26,594 nucleotides of DNA, from assembly GCA_003567115.1 (NCBI GenBank), contig PXAP01000023.1, positions 1 to 26,594 of the forward strand. Direction: 5' to 3'. The DNA is from Bacteroidota bacterium (GTDB taxonomy: Bacteria > Bacteroidota > Bacteroidia > Bacteroidales > PUMT01). Of the stretch, positions 1-6,845 are shown one piece after another (within the stretch, counting starts at the first letter, position 1; each line of letters opens with the position of its first letter). The notes under the pieces are model-generated. The model was not told where the DNA came from, searched no databases, and saw nothing but the letters and a program-made list of their open reading frames with translations. A program made the position numbers and the translations under genes.

Positions 1-491
1 ACTACCTCATTCCGGTAGGCCTTCAGTCCGCAATTAAAATCATGCAGCTTGATACCTGTAACCATCCTTGCCGTAAAATTAAATAAACGGCTGGGGATTG
101 TCTTGCTGAGCGGATCATATCTTTCCCTTTTCCAGCCTGAAACAAAATCATATTTCTCTTCCATTATCATCCGGTACAGTTCCGGAATCTCAATGGGATC
201 ATCCTGCATATCAGCATCCATAGTAATCACAACACTACCTTTTGAAACCCTGAATCCGTAATATAAGGCAGCTGATTTACCATAATTCCTAATGAACCGA
301 ATAGCCTTTATTGATTTATTAATTTCATAAAGATTTTCAATTACCTGCCAGGATTTATCACTACTACCATCATCAATCATTATGATTTCAAACGAAAAGT
401 ATTGCTCTTTCATCACTCCGGTAATCCATTCTACCAGTTCTTCAAGTGATTCTTCTTCATTATAGAGGGGTATTACAACGGAAATATCCAT
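1..491 (-). CDS. Family 2 glycosyltransferase, DPM1/GtrB-like (C-terminus cut by window edge)
   Basis: The first 163 codons of a GT-A fold glycosyltransferase are present; the rest lies beyond position 1. The start is ATG at 491. The product opens with MDISVVIPLYNEEESL, the N-terminal nucleotide-binding strand of GT2 enzymes, followed by an IDDGSSD motif near residue 40 and the DXD-like MDADMQDDP near residue 93, which binds the metal and nucleotide-sugar. The later DFNCGLKAYR segment is typical of polyprenyl-phosphate mannose/glucose synthases (DPM1, GtrB, ArnC), so transfer of a sugar to undecaprenyl phosphate at the inner membrane is likely (family knowledge; donor unknown). Any C-terminal membrane helices are outside the window. 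The DUF4199 gene lies 35 bp upstream on the same strand, so the two are probably co-transcribed. Confidence 0.9.
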   Translation of the reverse strand, partial: MDISVVIPLYNEEESLEELVEWITGVMKEQYFSFEIIMIDDGSSDKSWQVIENLYEINKSIKAIRFIRNYGKSAALYYGFRVSKGSVVITMDADMQDDPIEIPELYRMIMEEKYDFVSGWKRERYDPLSKTIPSRLFNFTARMVTGIKLHDFNCGLKAYRNEV

Positions 492-526
492 AACGGGTAA
501 ATAATATAACTTTACAATAAAACTTT

Positions 527-1051
527 TTACTCAAAGGGATTACCTTCTTTCTTTAAAAAAATGGAGGTAATAAGTGAAAAAATAAATCCCGTAAATGCAC
601 TGCTTAAAAAACCAAAAACTGATATCATCACGGGATTGGTAAAACGTTTTGCCATATTCACAGCCATCTCTATCTGATTTTCACTCATACCTGCTTCATA
701 ATAAGCTTGCTCCATGGTTGCATAGAGCTTATCAATCAGTCCGGGATCAATAACGGTATAAAGTAAATAGGTGAAAAAAGCAGTGATAATACCGGCAAAA
801 ACAGCGGTCATCGTGCCAACGGCAAGTGCACGCCCATAGGTGATGAACCCACCCTGCTCCTGGTCACGAAATGTTCTGGTAGCAAGAACAATACCGGTTA
901 TCATAATAATATGGGAGATAAGTCCAAGCCACTGATGAGTAGTCGCATCAAGCATCCACAGCAATAGACTGTACATTAATAGAGTCAGGCCAAGCATTGC
1001 TCCGTAATTCAAGGTACTTTTCAGCAATGATGATTGATGTTTTTCTTGCAT
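527..1051 (-). CDS. DUF4199 family inner-membrane protein
   Basis: A 174-residue hydrophobic protein with four predicted membrane segments, roughly residues 17-35, 43-60, 76-100 and 140-165. Between the last two is a soluble stretch rich in Glu, Gln and Met (IDKLYATMEQAYYEAG), as in DUF4199 proteins of Bacteroidota. The molecular function of the family is unknown. The ATG at 1051 gives a first helix preceded by a short positive N-terminus, consistent with an inner-membrane protein. It lies just upstream of the glycosyltransferase, a common Bacteroidota pairing, which suggests a role in lipid-linked sugar or envelope biogenesis (inference). No strong promoter is visible; a weak TATTTCTG match to the -7 box sits at 1116-1109 on this strand. 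Family assignment rests on overall pattern and neighbour, not on a catalytic motif. Confidence 0.8.
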   Translation of the reverse strand: MQEKHQSSLLKSTLNYGAMLGLTLLMYSLLLWMLDATTHQWLGLISHIIMITGIVLATRTFRDQEQGGFITYGRALAVGTMTAVFAGIITAFFTYLLYTVIDPGLIDKLYATMEQAYYEAGMSENQIEMAVNMAKRFTNPVMISVFGFLSSAFTGFIFSLITSIFLKKEGNPFE

Positions 1052-1151
1052 TTCTTTAATATTTCAGATAGATGAGCCGTTATAAAAAGAGTAATTTGCT
1101 GCGAATACCAGAAATAGCATTTTTTTAAGATGTTGAAATCAGTGTACTACA

Positions 1152-1181
1152 ATTTACAGTTATTTTAACAATACTGTAAAT
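1152..1181. promoter_or_regulatory. Perfect 9-bp inverted repeat between DUF4199 and ffs
   Basis: Arm ATTTACAGT at 1152-1160 is repeated in inverse as ACTGTAAAT at 1173-1181, with 12 bp between them. The centre-to-centre distance is 21 bp, about two helical turns. It lies in the divergent control region, about 100 bp from DUF4199 and about 70 bp upstream of the SRP RNA promoter. No U-run follows directly, so a terminator is unlikely. An operator for a dimeric regulator is possible (inference). Confidence 0.35.
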
Positions 1182-1250
1182 CAATTCTTTTTAAACTGAA
1201 TTAATAGGTAGCAAATATATTGGTTTTTTTATTTAATGACCTTTATAATA

Positions 1251-1281
1251 TTGGAAAATAAAGATAGTTTTATTATTTTTG
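1251..1281 (+). promoter_or_regulatory. Promoter of the SRP RNA gene, Bacteroidota type
   Basis: TTGG at 1251-1254 resembles the -33 box. After a 19-bp spacer, TATTTTTG at 1274-1281 matches the Bacteroidota -7 consensus TAnnTTTG exactly. The expected start falls within a few bases of 1285, where the terminal stem of the SRP RNA begins, so position and spacing agree. Confidence 0.7.
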
Positions 1282-1282
1282 T

Positions 1283-1388
1283 ATCGGGTAAGTCTTATAC
1301 GGCCAGCTCCCGTCGAACTCCCCCAGGTCCGGAAGGAAGCAAGGGTAGACGGTTGAGCGGTGCGATATAAGTAGCTTACCCGCTTTTT
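1283..1388 (+). ncRNA. ffs: Bacterial small signal recognition particle RNA (4.5S type)
   Basis: The SRP core is recognisable: CAGGTCCGGAAGGAAGCA around 1324-1341 contains the GGAA tetraloop and the asymmetric loop bound by the Ffh M domain. The ends pair perfectly, CGGGTAAG at 1285-1292 with CTTACCCG at 1375-1382. The next bases are C and five T (1384-1388), so the closing stem plus U-run probably doubles as the terminator. At about 100 nt it is the short bacterial form without an Alu domain. With Ffh and FtsY it targets nascent inner-membrane proteins to the translocon. It is a single-gene unit with its own promoter. Confidence 0.95.
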
Positions 1389-1695
1389 ATTGCACTGACA
1401 ATATTTCAGCCTGCTTTTTAAATATCTTTTTTCAACTCTCATTTACATAATTATGAGTCCACTCTCTTATGTAACTTTTTCTTTTGTCATCTTTTCAGGG
1501 TTGGATTACAAATACTGGAGGGCTATAAAGTATTTTTTGGGGCAGAAACCAGTAAAATCAAATTTTCAAGTCGCTGTTTATCCCTCTATTATATATTTGA
1601 ATTTTTGTAAAAATCATAATTTTCGACTTTTTAAGTTAGACTCAATTATTAAACCTTAGTAAGTTTACATCATAAACATTAATACATTAAGCAGA
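1389..1695. other. Intergenic region between SRP RNA and transaldolase
   Basis: About 307 AT-rich bases with no gene I can support. It holds two -7 candidates for the downstream operon: an exact TATATTTG at 1592-1599 and a one-mismatch TAAGTTTA at 1660-1667. A 68-codon open frame at 1453-1659 has no coding character. Confidence 0.6.
1592..1599 (+). promoter_or_regulatory. Candidate -7 box for the transaldolase operon
   Basis: TATATTTG is an exact match to TAnnTTTG and would give a leader of about 90 nt before the ATG at 1696. No clear TTTG -33 box lies at the expected distance. The second candidate, TAAGTTTA at 1660-1667, is closer but has one mismatch. The choice is unresolved. Confidence 0.35.
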
Positions 1696-2352
1696 ATGAA
1701 ATTCTTTTTGGATACGGCTAACCTTGATCAGATCAGAACGGCTCAGGAAATGGGAATTATTGATGGTGTTACCACAAACCCTTCATTGATGGCAAAGGAG
1801 GGTATTACCGGCGAAGAAAATATCCTTGCTCACTATAAACAAATATGTGATCTTGTAGACGGAGATGTCAGTGCAGAAGTAATATCGACAGACTTCAAAG
1901 GTATGATTTCTGAAGGAGAAAAGCTTGCAGCACTTCATCAGCAGATAGTGGTAAAAATACCTGTAATTGCTGACGGAATCAAAGCTATCAAATTACTGGA
2001 TAAAGAAGGAATAAGAACCAATTGCACACTGATATTCAATGCCGGACAGGCACTCCTGGCTGCCAAGGCAGGAGCAAGCTATGTTTCTCCTTTTATCGGC
2101 CGGCTTGATGATATCGGACAGGATGGGATGGACCTTATTCACCAGCTTGTACACATATTTGAATTATACGGGTTCGAAACTGAGATCATTGCAGCATCAA
2201 TAAGAAACACAACACATATCCTGCAATGCATGGAAGCAGGTGCTGATGTGGCAACATGCCCCCTGAGTACCATTACCGGTCTTTTGAACCATCCACTTAC
2301 CGCCACCGGCCTTGAAAAGTTCCTTGAAGATCACCAAAGAATGAACCGTTAA
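1696..2352 (+). CDS. tal: Transaldolase, small MipB/TalC type
   Basis: A 218-residue class I aldolase of the FSA/TalC/MipB family, usual length about 215. The Schiff-base lysine is K87 in IVVKIPV; the TTNPS motif is at residues 26-30. Two residues that separate fructose-6-phosphate aldolase from transaldolase are readable: the FSA positions Gln59 and Tyr131 are here Glu61 (SAEV) and Phe132 (SPFIGR). This points to a true transaldolase moving a dihydroxyacetone unit between fructose-6-phosphate and erythrose-4-phosphate in the non-oxidative pentose phosphate pathway (subfamily rule from family knowledge). ATG at 1696 begins directly with the first barrel strand. The gene is 11 bp from tsaC, so they probably share a transcript. 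Ribulose-phosphate 3-epimerase of the same pathway lies elsewhere in the window at 19663. Confidence 0.92.
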   Translation: MKFFLDTANLDQIRTAQEMGIIDGVTTNPSLMAKEGITGEENILAHYKQICDLVDGDVSAEVISTDFKGMISEGEKLAALHQQIVVKIPVIADGIKAIKLLDKEGIRTNCTLIFNAGQALLAAKAGASYVSPFIGRLDDIGQDGMDLIHQLVHIFELYGFETEIIAASIRNTTHILQCMEAGADVATCPLSTITGLLNHPLTATGLEKFLEDHQRMNR

Positions 2353-2363
2353 ATATTTGAATT

Positions 2364-2978
2364 ATGCTTTTGAAAATACACCCTGCAAACCCAAGCCAAC
2401 GGTCAATACAAAAAGTTGTAGATATACTGGATAACGGGGGGCTGGTGATATATCCCACCGATACCGTCTACGGACTTGGTTGTGATATTTTCAATGCAAA
2501 GGCGGTTGAAAAGGTGGCCAGAATTAAGGGAATAAAACCGAAAAATGCTGATTTTTCTATCATATGCCATGATTTTTCACACCTTTCCGACTATACCCAA
2601 CCGATAAAAAGTTCACACTTCAAACTCATAAAAAAGAACCTTCCCGGACCTTTTACCTTTATTCTTCCAGCCAGTAACAAGGTTCCGAAACTTTTTAAAA
2701 ACAAAAAGAAAACTGTAGGAATAAGAATCCCGGATAATAATATTATCCTTGAAATTGTTAAGAAATTCGGCCAACCTATACTTACAACCTCCATTCATGA
2801 TGAGGATGAAGTATTGGAATACACTACAGATCCCGAGCTTATACATAATAAATTCAAGAAACTGGTAGATGTGGTAATTCACGGTGGTTACGGATATAAT
2901 GTACCATCAACCGTTGTAGACTGCACAGACAATGAACCTCTTATTGTGCGTCAGGGACTGGGAGACCTTAAGTTGTAA
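2364..2978 (+). CDS. tsaC: L-threonylcarbamoyladenylate synthase (YrdC/Sua5 family)
   Basis: A 204-residue YrdC-fold protein, about the length of stand-alone TsaC, so without the C-terminal Sua5 domain. The N-terminal signature VIYPTDTVYGLGCD (residues 29-42) forms the threonine/ATP site. The LPGPFTFIL strand is near residues 93-101 and VGIRIPDN near 118-125. The closing segment PSTVVDCTDNEPLIVRQG is the usual final strand and Arg loop. It makes threonylcarbamoyl-AMP from threonine, bicarbonate and ATP for t6A37 of ANN-decoding tRNAs, passing it to TsaB/D/E (not seen here). It probably shares the transaldolase transcript; no functional link between the two is evident. The loop KPKNADFS differs from the canonical KxR form but is what Bacteroidota members of the family look like (from memory). 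Confidence 0.92.
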   Translation: MLLKIHPANPSQRSIQKVVDILDNGGLVIYPTDTVYGLGCDIFNAKAVEKVARIKGIKPKNADFSIICHDFSHLSDYTQPIKSSHFKLIKKNLPGPFTFILPASNKVPKLFKNKKKTVGIRIPDNNIILEIVKKFGQPILTTSIHDEDEVLEYTTDPELIHNKFKKLVDVVIHGGYGYNVPSTVVDCTDNEPLIVRQGLGDLKL

Positions 2979-3298
2979 CTCCCTGTTTGTAAATTATGTT
3001 TTACAATGTTCAGAATATTCAGCCAAAAAACATAAGTACAGATATCAGAACCGTCAGTTACGGTATCCAGGTAAGATAATCGGATGTAACGTAACCTGCA
3101 GTGGTTATTATAGAGACAACCTGGAATAATGCCAGCCTGAATGACTACTCCGATTCATATGTACCAGTAATTTTAAAGAGTAATATTTGGAATTCATAGC
3201 ATATTATCCTGCTTATACCGGGCTCATAGATTATTTTTTTTAAAATTCATGATTGCCAAAGCTGTGATGCAGGGAATTTGGGACTATTATTTGTCCAT
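2979..3298. other. Intergenic region between convergent tsaC and comEC
   Basis: About 320 bases between converging genes. I see no supported gene and no strong terminator; the best hairpins have 4-5 bp stems (ACCGT/ACGGT around 3050-3063, GGAC/GTCC around 3281-3295) and no U-run. Short open frames here lack coding character. Confidence 0.6.
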
Positions 3299-5434
3299 TT
3301 ATTTATTCAGCTCAACTATAAAAGCCCCTGAGGCACTTACATCATGATATTCAAGACCAATCTTACTACACTGAGCAATAATCTCTTCTTTCCTGTAATA
3401 GGGTACTGAAGAGTCAATAACCACCTTCGCAGGATTTATTGTTTTACAGATTTCTGAAATATCTGAAGAAAACCGTGAAGAGATTACAAGCAGATCGGTA
3501 TAAACAGGTTTCAATGAATGAGTGTAATTAATTTCATCACTACAGGCAAAATAGATACTAAATCTATTAAAGACTACAAAGTTGCCTTTCACGTACAGAG
3601 GATAATGCAGGCACTCATAAGATGAATTAAAAAAATTCCCTGCAGAAAGTATTCTGACATTACCTGCATTCAGATATAAAGCAGGCCTTACAGCAGGATA
3701 AGGCAATATTTTTGAGTCCGCCTCAGAATCTGTTCCGGAGACAATATAATTATTATCTCCGGATACAAAATTGTAAAGAGAAGACCTGCCTGCATTATAT
3801 ACTATAAATATGTTCTGACCGGATGTCCTGATTTTATGATCTGCTTTGATGGCAAAGCCTGCAATTGCAAGTATAAAGGCATATTGCAGTAACCGTGGTT
3901 TTCTCATTATAAAAAAAAGGGAACTGAACAGTATTATACCATATAAAACCAGAAGAAGAGGCATACCTGTGACAATATCCGAAGTATGAGAAAAAGGTAA
4001 ATAACTTATGGTATCGGTAAGAAAATTAAGGAGAAAAAGACCAATATTTAATACAAAAGCAAGCACAAAAGCCAGTATCGGTATTGATGATAATAAAAAC
4101 AAAAACAAACCCGAATATAAAATAATCATAGCCAGCGGTACCGCAAATATATTTGTTAACAGGAAGTAATTGGGAAACTGGTTGAAATAAAATATAATCA
4201 GGGGAAAAATAATCAGCTGTGCGGAAAAAGATACGGTTGCAAGTGCCCATATCCTGTTTGTCAGCACATTCCGAAAACTGACAAGTGAGGAAATAAGAGG
4301 CTGGTAGAATGCAATCCCAGCAACGGCGAGATAGGAAAGCTGAAAACCAACCAAAAACAGATTTAAAGGATTTATCAGTAACTGAACAAATGCAGCGGAA
4401 GCAAGAGTATTGAATATATTGGCCGACCTGCTGACAGTCCCGGAAACTGCAACAAACGAGAACATTGTGGCAGAACGGGTCACCGAGGGAGAGAGTCCGG
4501 TCAGCAAAGCATACAGCCATATTACCAGTAAAATAAGTATGGATCTTGTAATATTTAAGTATCCGGGTCTTTTCATGAATCCCAGCATCCGGTGCAGAAA
4601 AATGTAGAGGATCCCGACATGCAGCCCCGAAACAGCCAGAATGTGCATAGCACCCGATGCGGCATATGAATGCCTTGTTTCAGGGTCAAGTCCGTCCCTG
4701 TGCCCCAGAAGAAGTGCCCCGGCAACTTCATATTCTCTTCCGCCAATGCCATTGTTTTTCATAACACCCAGCAAATGCTCCCTCAAACGCCCGGAAAACA
4801 TCAACAGGCGGCCTGAATCTGCTCCTTCATTATCCTGTATAAACCACTGATCACTTGCTAAATAGATCTCACCAAATACCTGCTGTATCCTCATGTATCT
4901 GCTGTAGTCAAACTCAAAGGGATTACCGGAATTTTTTATTTCCCGGAAATTGTTTCGAAAAATAATCCTGTCTCCTGCCCTGAGCTTACCGGCACAACTG
5001 TCTTTTTCAAACCATCCTATCGCCCTTCCGGAGGTTTTTATTATACTTTTATCTGAAATCACTTTAAAGGGCTCGATAAGGATCCTGAATCGCCTTTCTC
5101 TTTCTGACGGAGTTTCCAGCACCCTGGCAACCACATAACCACCTTTTTCCGAATGATCCATAAATGATGATGCCTCTATGCTTCTTTCCATAATACACAT
5201 GGAAAAAAGCATGATAAAGGAATAAAGAATGAGGCCATACAACCAGCGGAGATTGTAGCGGAAATTTATTGGTTCATATTTCCATATAAACAGGGTTATC
5301 AGAAAAGTAATAACGCAAAGAACAGAAATAAGCAAAAAAGGAAACTGAATTTTATTCTGAAGAATAATCCCCAGTATAAAAGGTATAAGCAGACGGAGCA
5401 TTGGCATCCGTTTTAAACCCTCATAAAAGTCCAT
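3299..5434 (-). CDS. comEC: ComEC/Rec2-family DNA uptake channel protein
   Basis: A 711-residue polytopic membrane protein with the usual three-part layout. Residues 1-80 hold N-terminal membrane helices. Residues about 90-220 form the DUF4131-like OB-fold region. Residues about 235-510 form the competence domain, with the hallmark MHILAVSGLHVGILYIF near 263-279. The last 180 residues (after residue 530) are where many ComEC proteins have a metallo-beta-lactamase-fold nuclease; here I see no HxHxDH zinc motif, so this domain is degenerate, as seems common in Bacteroidota. The protein is expected to pass single-stranded DNA through the inner membrane during natural transformation. It is encoded alone, with 305 bp to def upstream. 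The ATG at 5434 is a good start; no SD is visible. Other competence genes are not in the window. Confidence 0.9.
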   Translation of the reverse strand: MDFYEGLKRMPMLRLLIPFILGIILQNKIQFPFLLISVLCVITFLITLFIWKYEPINFRYNLRWLYGLILYSFIMLFSMCIMERSIEASSFMDHSEKGGYVVARVLETPSERERRFRILIEPFKVISDKSIIKTSGRAIGWFEKDSCAGKLRAGDRIIFRNNFREIKNSGNPFEFDYSRYMRIQQVFGEIYLASDQWFIQDNEGADSGRLLMFSGRLREHLLGVMKNNGIGGREYEVAGALLLGHRDGLDPETRHSYAASGAMHILAVSGLHVGILYIFLHRMLGFMKRPGYLNITRSILILLVIWLYALLTGLSPSVTRSATMFSFVAVSGTVSRSANIFNTLASAAFVQLLINPLNLFLVGFQLSYLAVAGIAFYQPLISSLVSFRNVLTNRIWALATVSFSAQLIIFPLIIFYFNQFPNYFLLTNIFAVPLAMIILYSGLFLFLLSSIPILAFVLAFVLNIGLFLLNFLTDTISYLPFSHTSDIVTGMPLLLVLYGIILFSSLFFIMRKPRLLQYAFILAIAGFAIKADHKIRTSGQNIFIVYNAGRSSLYNFVSGDNNYIVSGTDSEADSKILPYPAVRPALYLNAGNVRILSAGNFFNSSYECLHYPLYVKGNFVVFNRFSIYFACSDEINYTHSLKPVYTDLLVISSRFSSDISEICKTINPAKVVIDSSVPYYRKEEIIAQCSKIGLEYHDVSASGAFIVELNK

Positions 5435-5646
5435 CCGGTTTTATTTGGTCATCATGCTTATATTAAAGTTAATGAAAACCATTGACCAAATCAACTGAAA
5501 ATGATATTTGGTTATAAAATTTGAATTCGGAAAATATAAGTCCAAATCCGTCAACTGAACTTGCATATAAACGATTAAAAGATCTTTGCAAGAATGATTT
5601 TCTAATGACGGCCATCAGAAAAAAACACAATATAATTAGCTGTTAA

Positions 5647-5663
5647 TTTGGGTAATACCCAAA
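5647..5663. promoter_or_regulatory. 17-bp perfect palindrome, candidate operator
   Basis: TTTGGGTA at 5647-5654, a single central A, then TACCCAAA at 5656-5663 are perfectly complementary. As RNA it would leave a 3-nt loop and has no U-run, so an operator fits better than a terminator. It lies about 215 bp upstream of the comEC start. Confidence 0.4.
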
Positions 5664-5671
5664 CGAGGTTT

Positions 5672-5732
5672 ACTTCAGACAGGTAATTTTGTGATAAACA
5701 AGATCGACTTCTGACAGGTAATTTGGGATAAG
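5672..5732. repeat. Two imperfect 26-bp direct repeats spaced 35 bp
   Basis: Copies at 5672-5697 and 5707-5732 share ACTTC(A/T)GACAGGTAATTT and a GATAA tail. A weaker third copy of the TAATTTGGG core lies at 5644-5652, overlapping the palindrome. The arrangement is iteron-like. The first copy contains TAATTTTG at 5684-5691, an exact match to the -7 consensus on the plus strand, but no plus-strand gene follows. Confidence 0.55.
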
Positions 5733-5739
5733 TATAAAA

Positions 5740-6291
5740 TCAAATATGCTTTACACTGTATTTTACATCAACTTTACCCTTGCTTATTGAGGTAAGTTTA
5801 TTTTTAAGAAGGCGCTTTTTCAGAGGTGAAATATGGTCGGTAAAAAGCTTGCCCTCAAGATGATCATATTCATGCTGAATGATACGTGCTGCAATTCCCT
5901 TGTAATACTCTTCCCTGTATTGAAAATCCCTGTTGCAATAACTTATGCGTATTGCAGATTTCCTTTCAACATCTTCCCTTATATCGGGTATGCTCAGGCA
6001 TCCTTCATTATAGACGTCAGTCTCTCCTTCACAGGATAATATCCGGGGGTTAATAAAAACTTTCTTGAAATCTTTAACCGATGGATCTTCGTCTTCAAGA
6101 GGTGATGCATCGATAACGAATACCCTGATGGATTTACCCACCTGAGGAGCAGCCAGTCCGATACCATCACTTTGATACATTGTCTCGAAAAGACTGTCAA
6201 TAAACTGATCCAGGCCAGGATAATCTTCAGGAATATCTTTGGCAACCTTCCGCAAAACAGGTGATCCATATAGAAAAACCGGTAATATCAT
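5740..6291 (-). CDS. def: Peptide deformylase
   Basis: A 183-residue type I deformylase with all three family motifs: GIGLAAPQVG (43-52), EGCLSIP (96-102) and QHEYDHLEG (139-147). Cys98, His140 and His144 bind the catalytic metal and Glu141 is the general base. It removes the N-terminal formyl group from nascent proteins at the ribosome and is normally essential. The loop DASPLEDEDPSVKDFKK after residue 60 is the longer form seen in Bacteroidota. Its ATG at 6291 overlaps the TGA of ruvX in an ATGA junction, so the genes are translationally coupled and co-transcribed. No terminator is visible after the stop. Confidence 0.97.
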   Translation of the reverse strand: MILPVFLYGSPVLRKVAKDIPEDYPGLDQFIDSLFETMYQSDGIGLAAPQVGKSIRVFVIDASPLEDEDPSVKDFKKVFINPRILSCEGETDVYNEGCLSIPDIREDVERKSAIRISYCNRDFQYREEYYKGIAARIIQHEYDHLEGKLFTDHISPLKKRLLKNKLTSISKGKVDVKYSVKHI

Positions 6292-6713
6292 TGATTAAAT
6301 TTATTTTGCTGATCAAGAAACGATTGCAGTATGATTGCTGCACTTATTTTATCTACCATAGCCTTATTTCGCCTTGCCTCTCTGCTGATTCCGCTATCAA
6401 TCATTGTCTGTTTAGCCATTTTTGAGGTAAAACGCTCATCAAAACGCTTTATTGGTATCTCGGGATATTTTTTACAAAGTTTCTTTACAAAAGGCTCAAT
6501 ATGTTTAACCGAATCAGAAGGTTTGTTGTTCATTTGCAGTGGTGATCCCACTACAAAAAGATCAATTTTCTCTCTTCCCGTATATTCATCAAGGTATTCG
6601 AATATTTTCCCCACAGGTACGGTATCCAGTCCTGTAGCAATAATTCTCAGCGGATCTGTAACGGCCAGGCCAACCCTTTTCTGTCCGACATCCATACACA
6701 TAATCCTGCCCAT
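6288..6713 (-). CDS. ruvX: Putative pre-16S rRNA nuclease / Holliday junction resolvase RuvX (YqgF)
   Basis: A 141-residue RNase H-fold protein, the usual length. The ATG at 6713 (MGRIMCMDVGQKRVG) places the first catalytic Asp, in CMDVGQKRVGLAVTDP, at the normal distance from the N-terminus; a TTG four codons further up is in frame but less likely. The second acidic site is in LFVVGSPLQMN, followed by the RFDERFTSKMA strand and the C-terminal VDKISAAIILQSFLD helix with the last acidic residue. In E. coli the orthologue matures the 16S rRNA 5' end; a resolvase role is also proposed. It overlaps def by 4 bp. The upstream neighbour on the same strand ends 132 bp away. Confidence 0.93.
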   Translation of the reverse strand: MGRIMCMDVGQKRVGLAVTDPLRIIATGLDTVPVGKIFEYLDEYTGREKIDLFVVGSPLQMNNKPSDSVKHIEPFVKKLCKKYPEIPIKRFDERFTSKMAKQTMIDSGISREARRNKAMVDKISAAIILQSFLDQQNKFNQ

Positions 6714-6845
6714 ATAATAAAACAAAGTTTATTTACATATCCGCAAAATTAACAATTATTCATCTTTAACATTTAAAACAGCGACAGCTGCATCTTCGGC
6801 ATACCTGTCGATCCATATATAGCCTTTTATCCCGGTTATGTATTG

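Larger units (their letters stand above)
5435..5739. other. Intergenic region upstream of comEC with palindrome and direct repeats
   Basis: About 305 bases with no gene. The half next to def carries a 17-bp palindrome (5647-5663) and two imperfect 26-bp direct repeats (5672-5697 and 5707-5732), listed separately. The half next to comEC is AT-rich with no clear promoter. Confidence 0.7.

Noticed and set aside
6765..6815. 16-codon Cys-rich minus-strand frame (MDRQVCRRCSCRCFKC)
   Set aside because: Too short and explained by the reading of another frame; no supporting signal.
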